In this document: positions 16,082 to 25,360 of the stretch, piece by piece
Position numbering within the stretch: the stretch's first letter is position 1
How the letters are laid out: every line of letters begins with the position of its first letter
Source of the DNA: Acidobacteriota bacterium
GTDB lineage: Bacteria; Acidobacteriota; Terriglobia; Terriglobales; Acidobacteriaceae
Direction: 5' to 3'
NCBI GenBank assembly: GCA_021851335.1
Contig: JAJZEA010000017.1
Location: 1-55,096, forward strand
DNA: 55,096 nt
Position numbers and translations under genes: made by a program
Notes under the pieces: generated by a model
Seen by the model: the letters and a program-made list of their open reading frames with translations, nothing else
Database searches by the model: none
Told to the model about the DNA's origin: nothing

Positions 16082-19000
16082 TTACCGATTGCCGCCGGAC
16101 GAGCTTGCCATACTCGGCGTATTCGCCCCGTGGAGTGAGCCAGGCGCAATCTCCTGTGGCGGCGCGGGCGGCGCATCGGTGACCGTGTACAGTTTGCCGT
16201 TGCGCAGGTACATGCGCGCAAGCTCCGTTGCGTTGAAGGGACGCGCGCCGCGACGACCGAAGACGGCAAGCTGATTGCCGCTTTCGTCCACGGCGCGGTC
16301 GCGATCGACGCCCTTTGAGATAGCCAGCGCCGGTCCGCTGCTCTTCCACGTGGCAATCAACTGCGGCGTGGGCCTGGGGCTGAAGCCGTAAAACTCGTGC
16401 GTCGATTTGGGAGAGAAAAGCTGGACGATGCGCATGCCGTTTCGCCCGTCGGCGACAAAGGCGAACTGGCTGGAGGAGACCATGCCGATCTTGAGGTCGT
16501 TGACGTCGTTGAGCGCGCCGCCTGCGTTGAATGTCTGGTCGAGATGGGAGCGTTCGGGCGACTCGACATCGACGATGGCGATGCCGTGGCTGCCTTGGGA
16601 GACGTAGGCGTAGGTGCGCGCGACGTAGATATTGCGCGCGTCGTCGAGCGGCACGGTGAGGCCGACGGGACGCGGCTGGTCCAGATGTGTGAGGTCAAAG
16701 ACCTTCAGCCCGGCGTGGTCGGTGACAAAGGCGTAGCGGAACTGCACGGCGACGCCGGTGGGGTGGTCGAGGACCGGCGCGCCGATCTCGGAGGTGATCT
16801 TCGGGTGGAGCGGATCGGCCAGGTTGACGACCTCCAGGCCGCGATCGCAGAGGATGTAGGCGAAGGTGCCGGCGAGGGTGATGCGGCGCGCGCCGTTGAG
16901 CCGTCCGCCGGGGTTGAAGGTGAGCGCTCGCTTGAGGAAGTTGTTGCGCGGATTGCCGTCGAGCAGCGTGCCGACGCCGGTCTTCGGGTCGCCGACGACG
17001 ATCAGCCCTTCGTATTTATCCGTGACGTAGAGGAAGGCGTAAAGCGGCGCGATGGCCTGCTCTTCATTCTGGGGAAGCTGCTTGCGCAGCGGGTCGAGCG
17101 CCAGCGTGGAGGGGGAAGCGACGGCGGTGGCGAAGCGGGTGCGGACGTAGAAGCGCTGCCCGAGCGGCGAGACCGGAGCCGAGCTGACGCGCTGCGAGTT
17201 GTCCTTGACATCGACGTTGGCCACGTCAAAGATGCGGAAGCCGCCAGCGCCGACGGCGGCATAGAGATATTCGCCGCGAAGCTGAAGGTCGAGCACGTCG
17301 TTGCCGCCGTGCGTGTAGGCGGTGCGGAGCCTGCGGTCGCGCGCCAGGAATCGCCGGTAGTCGTCCGGATAGGCCAGATGCTGGAGGTCGGAGCCGAGGA
17401 CGGCAGGCGGCTCGGTGCTTTCGGCAATGGGCACGGCGGCAAATCCGCGCGGGCCGTTGGCGACGTAGACATACTTGCCCATGAAGTTGAGGAAGTTGGT
17501 GCCCTGGACGAGAAGCTGCGCCATCCATGCGTTGTTGTCTTCGCGGGCGGAGACGTGGCAATCGGTGCAGGTCTTGGTCTCTGTGGCGCGCACGGTGTGG
17601 GGAACGTAGGTGCTGAAGGCCTGGCCGCTGAAGCCGGGCGCGGAGATGGTCTGCTGCTGCTGATAGAGCCAGTTGCGGTTGGCGTTCTGCGAGCTGACGA
17701 CGACGGCGCAGGCGGAGCGAACCGGGGCGACGCGATGGCCGGTGACCGTGCCGTCGATGCCGAGCATATAGACATCGTCGCGCAGGACCATGAAGTTGTA
17801 GTTGGTGTAGTTGCGCGTGGTCTGGCCCTCGTAGTGCAGCATGGGCATCTTCTGATTGGCGGTCATCGAGAGATGGCAGCCGAAGCAGGAGGTAGTCCAC
17901 GAGGAGTGGCAGGAGTAGCAGGTCATGTTCGAGTCGGAGTGGGCGAGGTGCTTCATGTCGACCGGCTTGCCCCAGGTCACGCCGTCCTTCTGGAGGGTTT
18001 TGGCCAGGCGGGATTTCTCCGAGTAGTGGGGATTGCCGGGTGTGATGGTGTCGAGTGTCTGGACGACCTCCCACTCCTGGCCGCGCTTGAGGTTGGAGCG
18101 CTGATAGAGGCGTCCGTTACGCCAGTAGAAGCGCGCCTCGCCGAAGGGCGTGCGCAGACGGCGCAGGTCGCTGGCTTCACCGCCCGCGCTGGCCGGGCCG
18201 GAGGTCTTCAGCGTGGCCCTGGCAAAGATTGTTCCGTGGCAGTCGACGCAGCCGATCTCGACGGCATTGCGGGTTTCACTGTAGAGCTTGCCGTTGCCGT
18301 GAACGTCCTGGGTGAAGTGGCAATCGATGCACTGCATCCCTTTTTGCAGGTGGATGTCTTCGAGATGAACGGCCTTGCCGAGCGAGGCACTGGAGTCTGG
18401 CAGCAGGTTGCCGTTCTGGTCCAGCAGATGGCCATGGCGGTCGCGTTTGTAGACGGCGCGGAAGACCCATCCGTGGGAGTGGAAGTCGGCAAACTGGGTG
18501 TCGTGGAGCGTGGAGTTGATGGAGCCGGGAACGGTTGCCGGCTGGCCGACCTGCTCCAGAAATCCGGGATCGCTCCACTTGCCGCGCGGGGCGGAGCCTT
18601 CCGGATTGCGCACCTGCACGTCGTGCATCTGCTGCGGGCCGGGGTTGTGCTGGTGCACTGGATACATGTGGTCGCCGTCGGCTTCGTTGTCCCACCAGGT
18701 GTAGCCGTAGTAGGTCGTCTCCATGTTGGTGCCGGGGTGGACGTGGCAGGTCATGCACTGGCTGGAGGGAATGCTGCGGGTGAAGACGTGGCGGAGCGGA
18801 TGGCCGCTTTCCTGATGGCTGATGGTGGGGTCGCTGGTGATGCTGCGGCCGTTGTTGCCGTACTGCGAGGTCTGTACGCCGTGCACGGGGTCGCGATCGT
18901 TGGCGTAGAGGACGTGGCAGGCGGAGCAGCCGGAGGCGCGATAGTCGCCGGGCTGGTCGTCGGTGCCCGGCATCGACAGAATGGGATCGAGCAGACGTGT

Positions 19001-20044
19001 CTTCTGCAAGCCGAGGAAGACCGGGTCGGTGCGCAGCTCGGTGCCGAGGCCGCGGTCCGAGAGCTTGAGGTCAGGCTGGCCGGGCACTTCGTCCGGGTTG
19101 GGAATGCCGATCTCGCTGCGTTTTTCGCCGCCACGCTCAAAGACGCGAAGCATGTTTCCAGGCTGCGAGACCTCCCAGCGCTGGAGCGGGTCAAGATAGG
19201 GCAAAATGCCTTTGGTGCGCGTCTCCTCCGGCGTCGGCGGCGGAAATGTGCGTACCCGCGCCGGGTTGCCATGCACGTCATAGGACTCGCCGAAGCGGCC
19301 ATCCTTGAGCGGGTAAGCGCCGTTGTTGTAAAGCGCAGCCTCCCAGAGCATGGCTCCGGTGGTCATCATGCTGGTCTTGACGTTGCGCGTCTCGGCCGCG
19401 TGACAGACGCCACAGGTGAACGGAGCGACGCGCAGGTCGCCGGGATTGGCAAAGCGGACAAAGGCCAGGCTCTCGTGAACCCAGCGGGTGTAGGCGCGCA
19501 CAGGATGACCGCCGCGCGCGGCATCCTCGGCGAAGCGCGGCGAAATGTGAGCCTTGCGCTCGGCTTCGCGGTAGGCGGCGTTGCGGGTCGTGGAGTCTTG
19601 TGTCGCGGCGTTGGCGGTGGCCCCATTGCGGATCGTCGCATCGCCGCCGTGGCAATCCGTGCAACCCAGCATCACCGTCTGCTCCGTGTGCATGTTGGCG
19701 TGCTCGATGCCGGTGTGGCAGGTGAGGCATCCGCTGGAAGCGGTGGCGGCCTCGGCTGGCGTTTCTCCGCGGCGCGGATAGTCTGTCGAGGCGCGAGGCG
19801 AAGCGAGGACGGGCGGCGCGCTCTGGCGAATGGCGAGGACGGGATCGGGCGCTTGGAGTTCGCGCACGAGCGAGGACAGAATGCCGAGCGAGGCCAGAGC
19901 CAGGAGCGCGGCAAGCGAGCGCCGGAGCGCGGGCGTGCGGAGGACGGTTTGAAGGAGCGAGGAATTTAGCCTGGTCACGGTTGCCGCCGGAGCAGGCGTG
20001 GGTTCAGGGCGGGCCGTTCGGGTTGGAGGCAGATGGGGAAGCAA
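16082..20044 (-). CDS. Decaheme cytochrome c fused to an LVIVD-type beta-propeller
   Basis: This 1320-residue exported protein starts at a TTG (20044) with AGGAG 8 bp upstream, 23 bp after the outer-membrane barrel gene; a GTG at 19978 is an alternative. An N-terminal hydrophobic segment (LRRSLAALLALASLGILSSL) anchors or exports it. Ten CXXCH motifs lie between about 105 and 860 (CLTCH, CTDCH, CGVCH, CSACH, CMTCH, CIDCH, CVDCH, CYSCH, CFGCH, CTDCH). The last 430 residues carry LVIVD-like blades (GFRIFDVANV, GLEVVNLADPLHPK, GLKVFDLTHLDQP, GIAIVDVESPERS, GMRIVQLFSP), a propeller common in surface proteins. The fusion suggests a surface or periplasmic electron-transfer protein with a binding platform. 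Operon position behind a barrel recalls porin-cytochrome pairs. Confidence 0.87.
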   Translation of the reverse strand: MLPHLPPTRTARPEPTPAPAATVTRLNSSLLQTVLRTPALRRSLAALLALASLGILSSLVRELQAPDPVLAIRQSAPPVLASPRASTDYPRRGETPAEAATASSGCLTCHTGIEHANMHTEQTVMLGCTDCHGGDATIRNGATANAATQDSTTRNAAYREAERKAHISPRFAEDAARGGHPVRAYTRWVHESLAFVRFANPGDLRVAPFTCGVCHAAETRNVKTSMMTTGAMLWEAALYNNGAYPLKDGRFGESYDVHGNPARVRTFPPPTPEETRTKGILPYLDPLQRWEVSQPGNMLRVFERGGEKRSEIGIPNPDEVPGQPDLKLSDRGLGTELRTDPVFLGLQKTRLLDPILSMPGTDDQPGDYRASGCSACHVLYANDRDPVHGVQTSQYGNNGRSITSDPTISHQESGHPLRHVFTRSIPSSQCMTCHVHPGTNMETTYYGYTWWDNEADGDHMYPVHQHNPGPQQMHDVQVRNPEGSAPRGKWSDPGFLEQVGQPATVPGSINSTLHDTQFADFHSHGWVFRAVYKRDRHGHLLDQNGNLLPDSSASLGKAVHLEDIHLQKGMQCIDCHFTQDVHGNGKLYSETRNAVEIGCVDCHGTIFARATLKTSGPASAGGEASDLRRLRTPFGEARFYWRNGRLYQRSNLKRGQEWEVVQTLDTITPGNPHYSEKSRLAKTLQKDGVTWGKPVDMKHLAHSDSNMTCYSCHSSWTTSCFGCHLSMTANQKMPMLHYEGQTTRNYTNYNFMVLRDDVYMLGIDGTVTGHRVAPVRSACAVVVSSQNANRNWLYQQQQTISAPGFSGQAFSTYVPHTVRATETKTCTDCHVSAREDNNAWMAQLLVQGTNFLNFMGKYVYVANGPRGFAAVPIAESTEPPAVLGSDLQHLAYPDDYRRFLARDRRLRTAYTHGGNDVLDLQLRGEYLYAAVGAGGFRIFDVANVDVKDNSQRVSSAPVSPLGQRFYVRTRFATAVASPSTLALDPLRKQLPQNEEQAIAPLYAFLYVTDKYEGLIVVGDPKTGVGTLLDGNPRNNFLKRALTFNPGGRLNGARRITLAGTFAYILCDRGLEVVNLADPLHPKITSEIGAPVLDHPTGVAVQFRYAFVTDHAGLKVFDLTHLDQPRPVGLTVPLDDARNIYVARTYAYVSQGSHGIAIVDVESPERSHLDQTFNAGGALNDVNDLKIGMVSSSQFAFVADGRNGMRIVQLFSPKSTHEFYGFSPRPTPQLIATWKSSGPALAISKGVDRDRAVDESGNQLAVFGRRGARPFNATELARMYLRNGKLYTVTDAPPAPPQEIAPGSLHGANTPSMASSSGGNR

Positions 20045-20067
20045 ACGGGCCGCTCCTGAGCGTGGAA

Positions 20068-22290
20068 TTAGAACTGAAACCGAATGGTACCAAAGACCGA
20101 GACGAGTGTTTGCGCGGTATAGATTTCCTGGAATCCGCGACCGGGAGCGAGGACGGCGACGCCGCCGAGAAGAACGATGTTGTCGGAGAGCAAAGGCCGG
20201 TAGATGGCGCCAAGGCTGGAGTCGGTGCCGATGGTGCGCTGGATGCCGTTCTGCTGCAGGAGAAAGACCAGCGGCTGGGTGCGCGCAAACTGAAGAAAGT
20301 TGACGTTGGCGACGAGCTTGAGGGTCGGGAGCAGCTTCGCATCGAGGCCCGCATTGTAGAGATACAGGCCGGGATTGTTGAAGTTGGACTGGCCTTCATC
20401 CTTGCTGGAGCGGAGGTCGGGCAGGAAGCTGTCGGCTGCATTGAGCGCTACGCCGGTGCCGGTGAGCCGTATGCTTTCGCGGTTGAAGAAGGAAAACTCG
20501 CCGCCGGCAAAACTCTCGGCATCGACGATGGAGCTGAAGCCGCGCGAGACGCCGTCGCGCGGCTGGTCATCGCCCGAGGCATAGAGGCCGGAGATGCGGA
20601 AGCGCAGCCAGTTGTGGTCGCGCGAGAGTTCAAAGGCGGCCAGTTGCGCGTTGATGCTGTTGGGGCGGCCGGCGATCTGGTTGTAGTCATCGGTGCCAAA
20701 GGCCTGATAGAAGGCGTGGGTGAGGTTGATGCGCCCGATGTGTCCGTCGCCGGTCCAGCCGAAGTACTCCGAATCGATGCGGTGCGGAATGGGGTTGCCG
20801 ATGGGCGCGGGACGGACGAGGAATCCGTTGTCGTCGTAATGCACCGAGGCGTTGTCGCGCAGGAAGTGATAGCTGAACTGTGTGGTGTAGCCCTTGGCGA
20901 AGAAGTCCTGGATGTAGAGGTTGGCGACGGCCAGATCGCGGCCGCGCCGATGGAAGGTGTTCAGTCCGCTGTTGGTGTTTTTTTCGAGGAAGTCAAAGGC
21001 GGCCAGATTCCACTGGAAGCGGTTGGAGCGGAGCGTGCCAAAGAGACGGACGCCGGGCTGCTCATCGGCGAAGATGAAGCCGCGAAAGTCGGAGACAAAC
21101 TGCTGGATGCCGACGCGCAGGCTCATGAAGTCATAGTTGGGTCCGAAGTCGTGCAGCTTGACCTCGCCGAAGGCCTCCTGCAGGCCGACCCACTCGTCAA
21201 AGCGTGTGGTGCCGGGGCGAACGTCGGGGTAGACGACGCCGTTTTCCCGCGCGGCCAGATAGTTGAGATTGGCCGCGGTGGAGACGCGAATGCGCCAGTC
21301 GACGGGCCGGAAGGCTGCGGTGTCGCCGTGGAAGAGGTCCAGAGTGGTGAGCAGCGTGGTCGCGGTGAAGAACTGGCCGCCCCGACCGAAGAAACCATAT
21401 TCGCCGGGTCGCGCGGTGGAGATATCGGAGGGTACGGGAAGGCGTCGGCCGTCGAGCGCCGTGAGGGCGATGCCGGTGAAGTTGAAGAACGTGCGCCCGA
21501 AGAGCGGCTTGTCGCCTTTGAGCCGGTTGCGGTTGAAGGGATCGTACCAGTGGCCGAGGACGTAGGGAACTTCCATGTTGGCGTAGCGATGGTAGTCGGG
21601 CATCTGCGCGTCCCAGCGGTCGGGCATCGCCTGAAAGACGGCCGAGTCTGGCGCGAGCGGCGGAGCGGCCGGGGCGACCACGGCTCCGTTGGCGTCGGGA
21701 CGGCGACTGATGGCGAGGAAGCTGCCGCCCTGGCTCAGATCGATGGGCTGGGTCGTATCTCCGGGCTGCTGCGGCAGCGGCGCGGGAAGCGTCTCAGAGC
21801 CGGGGCCGGGCAGGCGAATCTGGACGGAAAGCACCTGTCCGGCGTCGATGCGGACGGAACTTTGGCGAAAGGTCAGGCCGCGCGGCGGGGTGAGCAGCAG
21901 GGTGTAGCTGCCGGGCGGCAGATGGAGCAGGCGAAAGATGCCGTCACCGGCGGTGCGCGTGCCGGGGTTGTCTTTTGGGCCGGGCCGGCCTGCTGTGTGG
22001 GACTGGGCAGATATGCCTGGCGAGCCAGAGCTGCCAGGCTCGCGACGGAGCTGAACGAGAACCTCCGGCACAGGCTGGCCGTAGTCGTTGAGCACCAGTC
22101 CCTGGAGCACGCCGTCGGCGTCGGCCGATTGCTGCGGGATGTGTGTGGCGAGAGGCTGGCTGCGCTGGGTCTTGATTCCGGGCTGCGCCGGGGCTTGCGG
22201 CTGGGTAGAGGTCTGCTGCCAGGCAAACAGGTAGGTCGAAGCCGCCAGTATCCACACTGCGGCCAATCCGCTTGCGATGCGTTTGCGCAT
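20068..22290 (-). CDS. Outer-membrane beta-barrel protein with N-terminal carboxypeptidase-regulatory-like domain
   Basis: The protein has 740 residues from the ATG at 22290; the frame continues upstream without coding character. A signal peptide (MRKRIASGLAAVWILAASTYLFAW) is followed by a Gln/Pro-rich linker. A carboxypeptidase-regulatory-like fold comes next (VLQGLVLNDYGQPVPEVLVQ ... GDGIFRLLHLPPGSYTLLL). The rest is rich in alternating amphipathic strands and ends FGTIRFQF, a typical C-terminal barrel signal with terminal Phe. It lacks an obvious TonB box or plug. It precedes the decaheme/LVIVD gene by 23 bp on the same strand, so the pair may form a porin-cytochrome unit. Similarity to MtrB/PioB cannot be claimed from sequence reading alone. 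Confidence 0.7.
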   Translation of the reverse strand: MRKRIASGLAAVWILAASTYLFAWQQTSTQPQAPAQPGIKTQRSQPLATHIPQQSADADGVLQGLVLNDYGQPVPEVLVQLRREPGSSGSPGISAQSHTAGRPGPKDNPGTRTAGDGIFRLLHLPPGSYTLLLTPPRGLTFRQSSVRIDAGQVLSVQIRLPGPGSETLPAPLPQQPGDTTQPIDLSQGGSFLAISRRPDANGAVVAPAAPPLAPDSAVFQAMPDRWDAQMPDYHRYANMEVPYVLGHWYDPFNRNRLKGDKPLFGRTFFNFTGIALTALDGRRLPVPSDISTARPGEYGFFGRGGQFFTATTLLTTLDLFHGDTAAFRPVDWRIRVSTAANLNYLAARENGVVYPDVRPGTTRFDEWVGLQEAFGEVKLHDFGPNYDFMSLRVGIQQFVSDFRGFIFADEQPGVRLFGTLRSNRFQWNLAAFDFLEKNTNSGLNTFHRRGRDLAVANLYIQDFFAKGYTTQFSYHFLRDNASVHYDDNGFLVRPAPIGNPIPHRIDSEYFGWTGDGHIGRINLTHAFYQAFGTDDYNQIAGRPNSINAQLAAFELSRDHNWLRFRISGLYASGDDQPRDGVSRGFSSIVDAESFAGGEFSFFNRESIRLTGTGVALNAADSFLPDLRSSKDEGQSNFNNPGLYLYNAGLDAKLLPTLKLVANVNFLQFARTQPLVFLLQQNGIQRTIGTDSSLGAIYRPLLSDNIVLLGGVAVLAPGRGFQEIYTAQTLVSVFGTIRFQF

Positions 22291-22544
22291 ACCTGTCCCT
22301 TGGAGCGATTCGGAGTACCGGGTCAGCGTATCGTTCCTGAGCGACCTTCGCAAGTCTTTTTTCCGTTCTGCTAGACTGGAGCGGATTTTCGTCGAGAGCA
22401 AGAGGCTGGTTGAATGGCTGAGTCCATGGGCTGGGTCAAGAGACAGAGTCAAGATATACAGAGTCAAGGGGCAGCGAATCGCGGGCCGTGCGCCGGATGC
22501 GCGCAAGCGATGGGAATCAACGCAGCAGCGAGGGAGCGCAGGCA

Positions 22545-23102
22545 ATGAGCGAATTGGCGTCCTACGAGAACCGCCTGGAGTTTCTGTACAAGGCGGTCGA
22601 AGACACGCAGAACACGATCCGGTTTCTGGACACCAAGGCCGCCTTCAGCGTGACGCTGCTCTCCGGCATGGCCGCGGTTGTGCTGCAATCGAAGCACAGC
22701 GGGCAGGGCATTGTGCCGATCGCGGCGCTGAGCCTGTTCATCGCCTTCACGACCTTCACGCTGTTCTTCTGCATGCGCGTGATCTTTCCTGTGTTGAAGC
22801 CGCACAGCGACCACTCGCTGCACACCACGCGAACGATCCCGAAGTTTTATGTCGCGCATCACCGGACGCATCACTGGTTGCGCCACACGCTCACCAACGA
22901 TGCCAAGGATGTGCTGTGCGAGGATCGCGCAAGCTATACATCTTCGCTGATGGGAGCCAATGACAACGATCTGCTGGTGGCCATGTGCGATGAGCTGCTG
23001 ATGGTTTCGCTGGTGCGGCAGATCAAGGCGGATCGGCTGCGGACGGTGCAGTACGCGCTGGGGGGCGCGATTGTGCTCTTTGCGGTCAACCTGTTTGTGT
23101 GA
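22545..23102 (+). CDS. Pycsar-effector-like (PycTM/DUF5706-type) membrane protein
   Basis: This 185-residue protein starts at the ATG at 22545 behind an AGGGAGCGCAGG stretch. The N-terminus, YENRLEFLYKAVEDTQNTIR then FLDTKAAFSVTLLSGMAAVV, matches the helix plus D-x-KA pattern of the PycTM (DUF5706-like) family. It is followed by a second helix (about 64-90), a soluble part with NDNDLLVAMCDELLMVS, and a final helix at the C-terminus. Known members are membrane effectors in Pycsar anti-phage systems triggered by cyclic pyrimidine nucleotides; others stand alone. No pyrimidine cyclase gene is adjacent here. It is divergent from the barrel gene. Confidence 0.55.
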   Translation: MSELASYENRLEFLYKAVEDTQNTIRFLDTKAAFSVTLLSGMAAVVLQSKHSGQGIVPIAALSLFIAFTTFTLFFCMRVIFPVLKPHSDHSLHTTRTIPKFYVAHHRTHHWLRHTLTNDAKDVLCEDRASYTSSLMGANDNDLLVAMCDELLMVSLVRQIKADRLRTVQYALGGAIVLFAVNLFV

Positions 23103-23178
23103 TGGGATGTGCGGACGGGATTGCCGGATGGGATGGGCAAAGAAAACGCCGAGGCGTGCGTACCGGCGTGGCGCGAAT

Positions 23179-25299
23179 CTAGTTGGAAACCGCCAGCGCG
23201 TGGTCGATCATCTGAATATATTTGCGTGAGCGCCCGGCTTCGTCGGTGTCGGGATTGGCGGCGACCACGGCTTCAAAGTGCTGCCTGGCCGCGGCCAGCA
23301 GGCTCAGCGAGTTGTGCTGGTTGAACTCCAGCGTATAGACCAGGCCGAGGCGATAGTTGGCAAAGAGGTCTTTGGGAATATAGGTCAGCGCATGCTGGCA
23401 GTCGGCGATGGCCGCGTCATAGCTTTTCTGCATCCACTCCGCGTCGCAGATGCCCAGATAGGCCTGTCCGCGCAGCTCGCGCCAGATGTCGGTCTGCGCG
23501 GCGCGGGTTTTGGAGCCGGCGCCGAAGAGATAGCCGGCGAGATAGTAGTTCAGCTTGCCGCCGAAGCCGGAGTCGAAGTTGCTGAGCGCGATGTAGCGGT
23601 TGTATTCTCCGATGGCGTCGGCGGGCATGTCGAGCTGGCGCTGGCACTCGGCAAGCCAGAAGTGGGCCTCGGCGTTGTTTGGAGTTTTGGCCACGGCCTG
23701 CTGCGCGGCGGTCATGCCGTCCTTGTAGTCGCCCTTGCGGGCAAAGGCCTGCGAGAGCAGATACCATCCCATGCCGTTGTCCGGCTGGCGGTCCGTGACT
23801 ACGTTGAGCTGCCGCACGGCTTCATCCAGATCGCCCTGGTCGAGCAGCGCGGCGGCATAGCTGGCGCGAGCCTCGATGGAGTCGGGGTCGGCCGCGATCG
23901 CCTGCTTGAAGGCGGCAATCGCATCCTGATCCTGATAGAGCGCATTGTCGACGCGCCCCAGATAGACGGCGGCCTGGGAGTATTTGGGCGCAATCGCCAG
24001 AGCGGCCTGGAACTTCTCGGCAGCTTTCTTGTAGTTGTCCTGACCGCCTTTCTGGTAGAACTCGATGCCTTTGTCGAGGTCATCGATGGCGGCCTTGGCG
24101 GTGTGGCGCACGATGAGGATGCGGATGGACACCGTTGTGTCCTGGCCGGGATAGACCTGCTCCTCGCGCGGACCGTCCGGCTCATAGCCCATGTGCACAG
24201 CCTTGATGCTGTGCGCGCCGGGCGCGATGCCGGGCAGGCGCAGCGGCTTGCCTTTGCTGACGATGCCCTGGCTGATGCCATCGACGAAGACCTCGGTGTT
24301 GTCCATGTTCGATTCGATGATGAGATTGCCGTACTGCGGCGGCGGCAGTGCGGCGGCGGTGACGTGGGTGGGATTGTAGGCCAGCACCATGTCGGGATCG
24401 AAGCTGCCGCGCTCGGAGGTGGGATTCTGGCGGGCCTGCGTCGCCAGCCGCACGTTCGAGTGGACATACTCGGCCAGCTCGTCGGCGGAGACGACGCCGT
24501 CGCCGTTCGTGTCCGCCTCGCCCTGCAGGCCCTTGACCACGTAGTAGGTGAAGATGCCGTGCCCGCCGCCCCAGTTGCTGCTTTCAAAGCTTTGCTCGCG
24601 GTCGCGGCTGGCGGTGAGGGAAAACAGCGACTTCTGCAGGTCCAGCAGCGTGCTGTTGATGGTGCCGCGATCCGACTGAGGATCGGACTGCGGCGTGATC
24701 GCGCCGGAGTGGCAGGCGTCGGTCATCAGCACTTTCCACTTGCCGTGGATGCGTCCGCCGATATCCTTGCCAAGCTGATCCATGGGATACGCGGTCTGCG
24801 TGATGTTGTGGATATCGACGTCATAGGCCGCCAGATAGCCGCGTCCGCTGGAGACAAAGCCATGTCCGGCAAAGTAGATGAGGACGCGATCCTCGGGCTT
24901 GGTCACCGACGGCAGCCATACCTCCAGCTCGTGCTGGATGTTGGCGACCGTCGCCTGATCGTTAATGAGCTTATGGACGTTTTCGGCGGGGAACTGGCCG
25001 CCTTCCGAGCTGATGAGCGTGGTGTAGATCGACTCGGCGTCACGGTCGGGATACTCAAGCTGAGCGCTGGCGGGCAGGTTTTTGTACTTGGAGATGCCGA
25101 TCACCAGCGCGTAGCTGCGCGGGATGACGACGGGTTTGGTCTGGGATGCCGGTCCGATGGTCTTGATGTCGCGGCTGGCGGAGGTGGGGTTCTGGGCAGG
25201 CGGCGGCGGGGTGGTTTGCGCTGCCAGCACCGAGCAGAGCGCCACCAGCATGAAGCAGAGCGCCTGCGGGACAGAGAGCAAGAACGGAATACGTTTCAT
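23179..25299 (-). CDS. Exported caspase-family protease with EF-hand, PEGA and TPR domains
   Basis: This 706-residue protein has a signal peptide (to about residue 28). A C14 caspase-like domain follows (about 62-255): YALVIGISKYKN, DRDAESIYTTL, the catalytic His in YFAGHG (H146) and the catalytic Cys in TDACHSG (C196). A loop resembling an EF-hand, DTNGDGVVSADE (263-274), follows at once; calcium control is known for some metacaspases. A PEGA domain (about 324-395) and about six TPR units (405-640) complete it. The ATG at 25299 is chosen for its AGGA spacing. It lies 61 bp behind the DUF4384-like gene, a pairing I recall from many Gram-negative genomes. The signal peptide implies periplasmic or surface action. 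Confidence 0.88.
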   Translation of the reverse strand: MKRIPFLLSVPQALCFMLVALCSVLAAQTTPPPPAQNPTSASRDIKTIGPASQTKPVVIPRSYALVIGISKYKNLPASAQLEYPDRDAESIYTTLISSEGGQFPAENVHKLINDQATVANIQHELEVWLPSVTKPEDRVLIYFAGHGFVSSGRGYLAAYDVDIHNITQTAYPMDQLGKDIGGRIHGKWKVLMTDACHSGAITPQSDPQSDRGTINSTLLDLQKSLFSLTASRDREQSFESSNWGGGHGIFTYYVVKGLQGEADTNGDGVVSADELAEYVHSNVRLATQARQNPTSERGSFDPDMVLAYNPTHVTAAALPPPQYGNLIIESNMDNTEVFVDGISQGIVSKGKPLRLPGIAPGAHSIKAVHMGYEPDGPREEQVYPGQDTTVSIRILIVRHTAKAAIDDLDKGIEFYQKGGQDNYKKAAEKFQAALAIAPKYSQAAVYLGRVDNALYQDQDAIAAFKQAIAADPDSIEARASYAAALLDQGDLDEAVRQLNVVTDRQPDNGMGWYLLSQAFARKGDYKDGMTAAQQAVAKTPNNAEAHFWLAECQRQLDMPADAIGEYNRYIALSNFDSGFGGKLNYYLAGYLFGAGSKTRAAQTDIWRELRGQAYLGICDAEWMQKSYDAAIADCQHALTYIPKDLFANYRLGLVYTLEFNQHNSLSLLAAARQHFEAVVAANPDTDEAGRSRKYIQMIDHALAVSN

Positions 25300-25360
25300 C
25301 GGCAATTCCTGAGGGTTTTGTCCATGTCGTGGAGCCGCTGGCGGCCACGGCGATGGAGTT

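Noticed and set aside
16397..19969. Antisense open frame of about 1190 codons opposite the decaheme/LVIVD gene
   Set aside because: It is a shadow of high-GC coding: the opposite strand encodes ten CXXCH motifs and a propeller, while this translation is Val/Gly/Ala/Asp-rich with no recognisable domain.
22545..23102. A complete Pycsar defence system
   Set aside because: Only an effector-like protein is present; the one cyclase in the window is a distant CHASE2 adenylate cyclase, not a pyrimidine cyclase.
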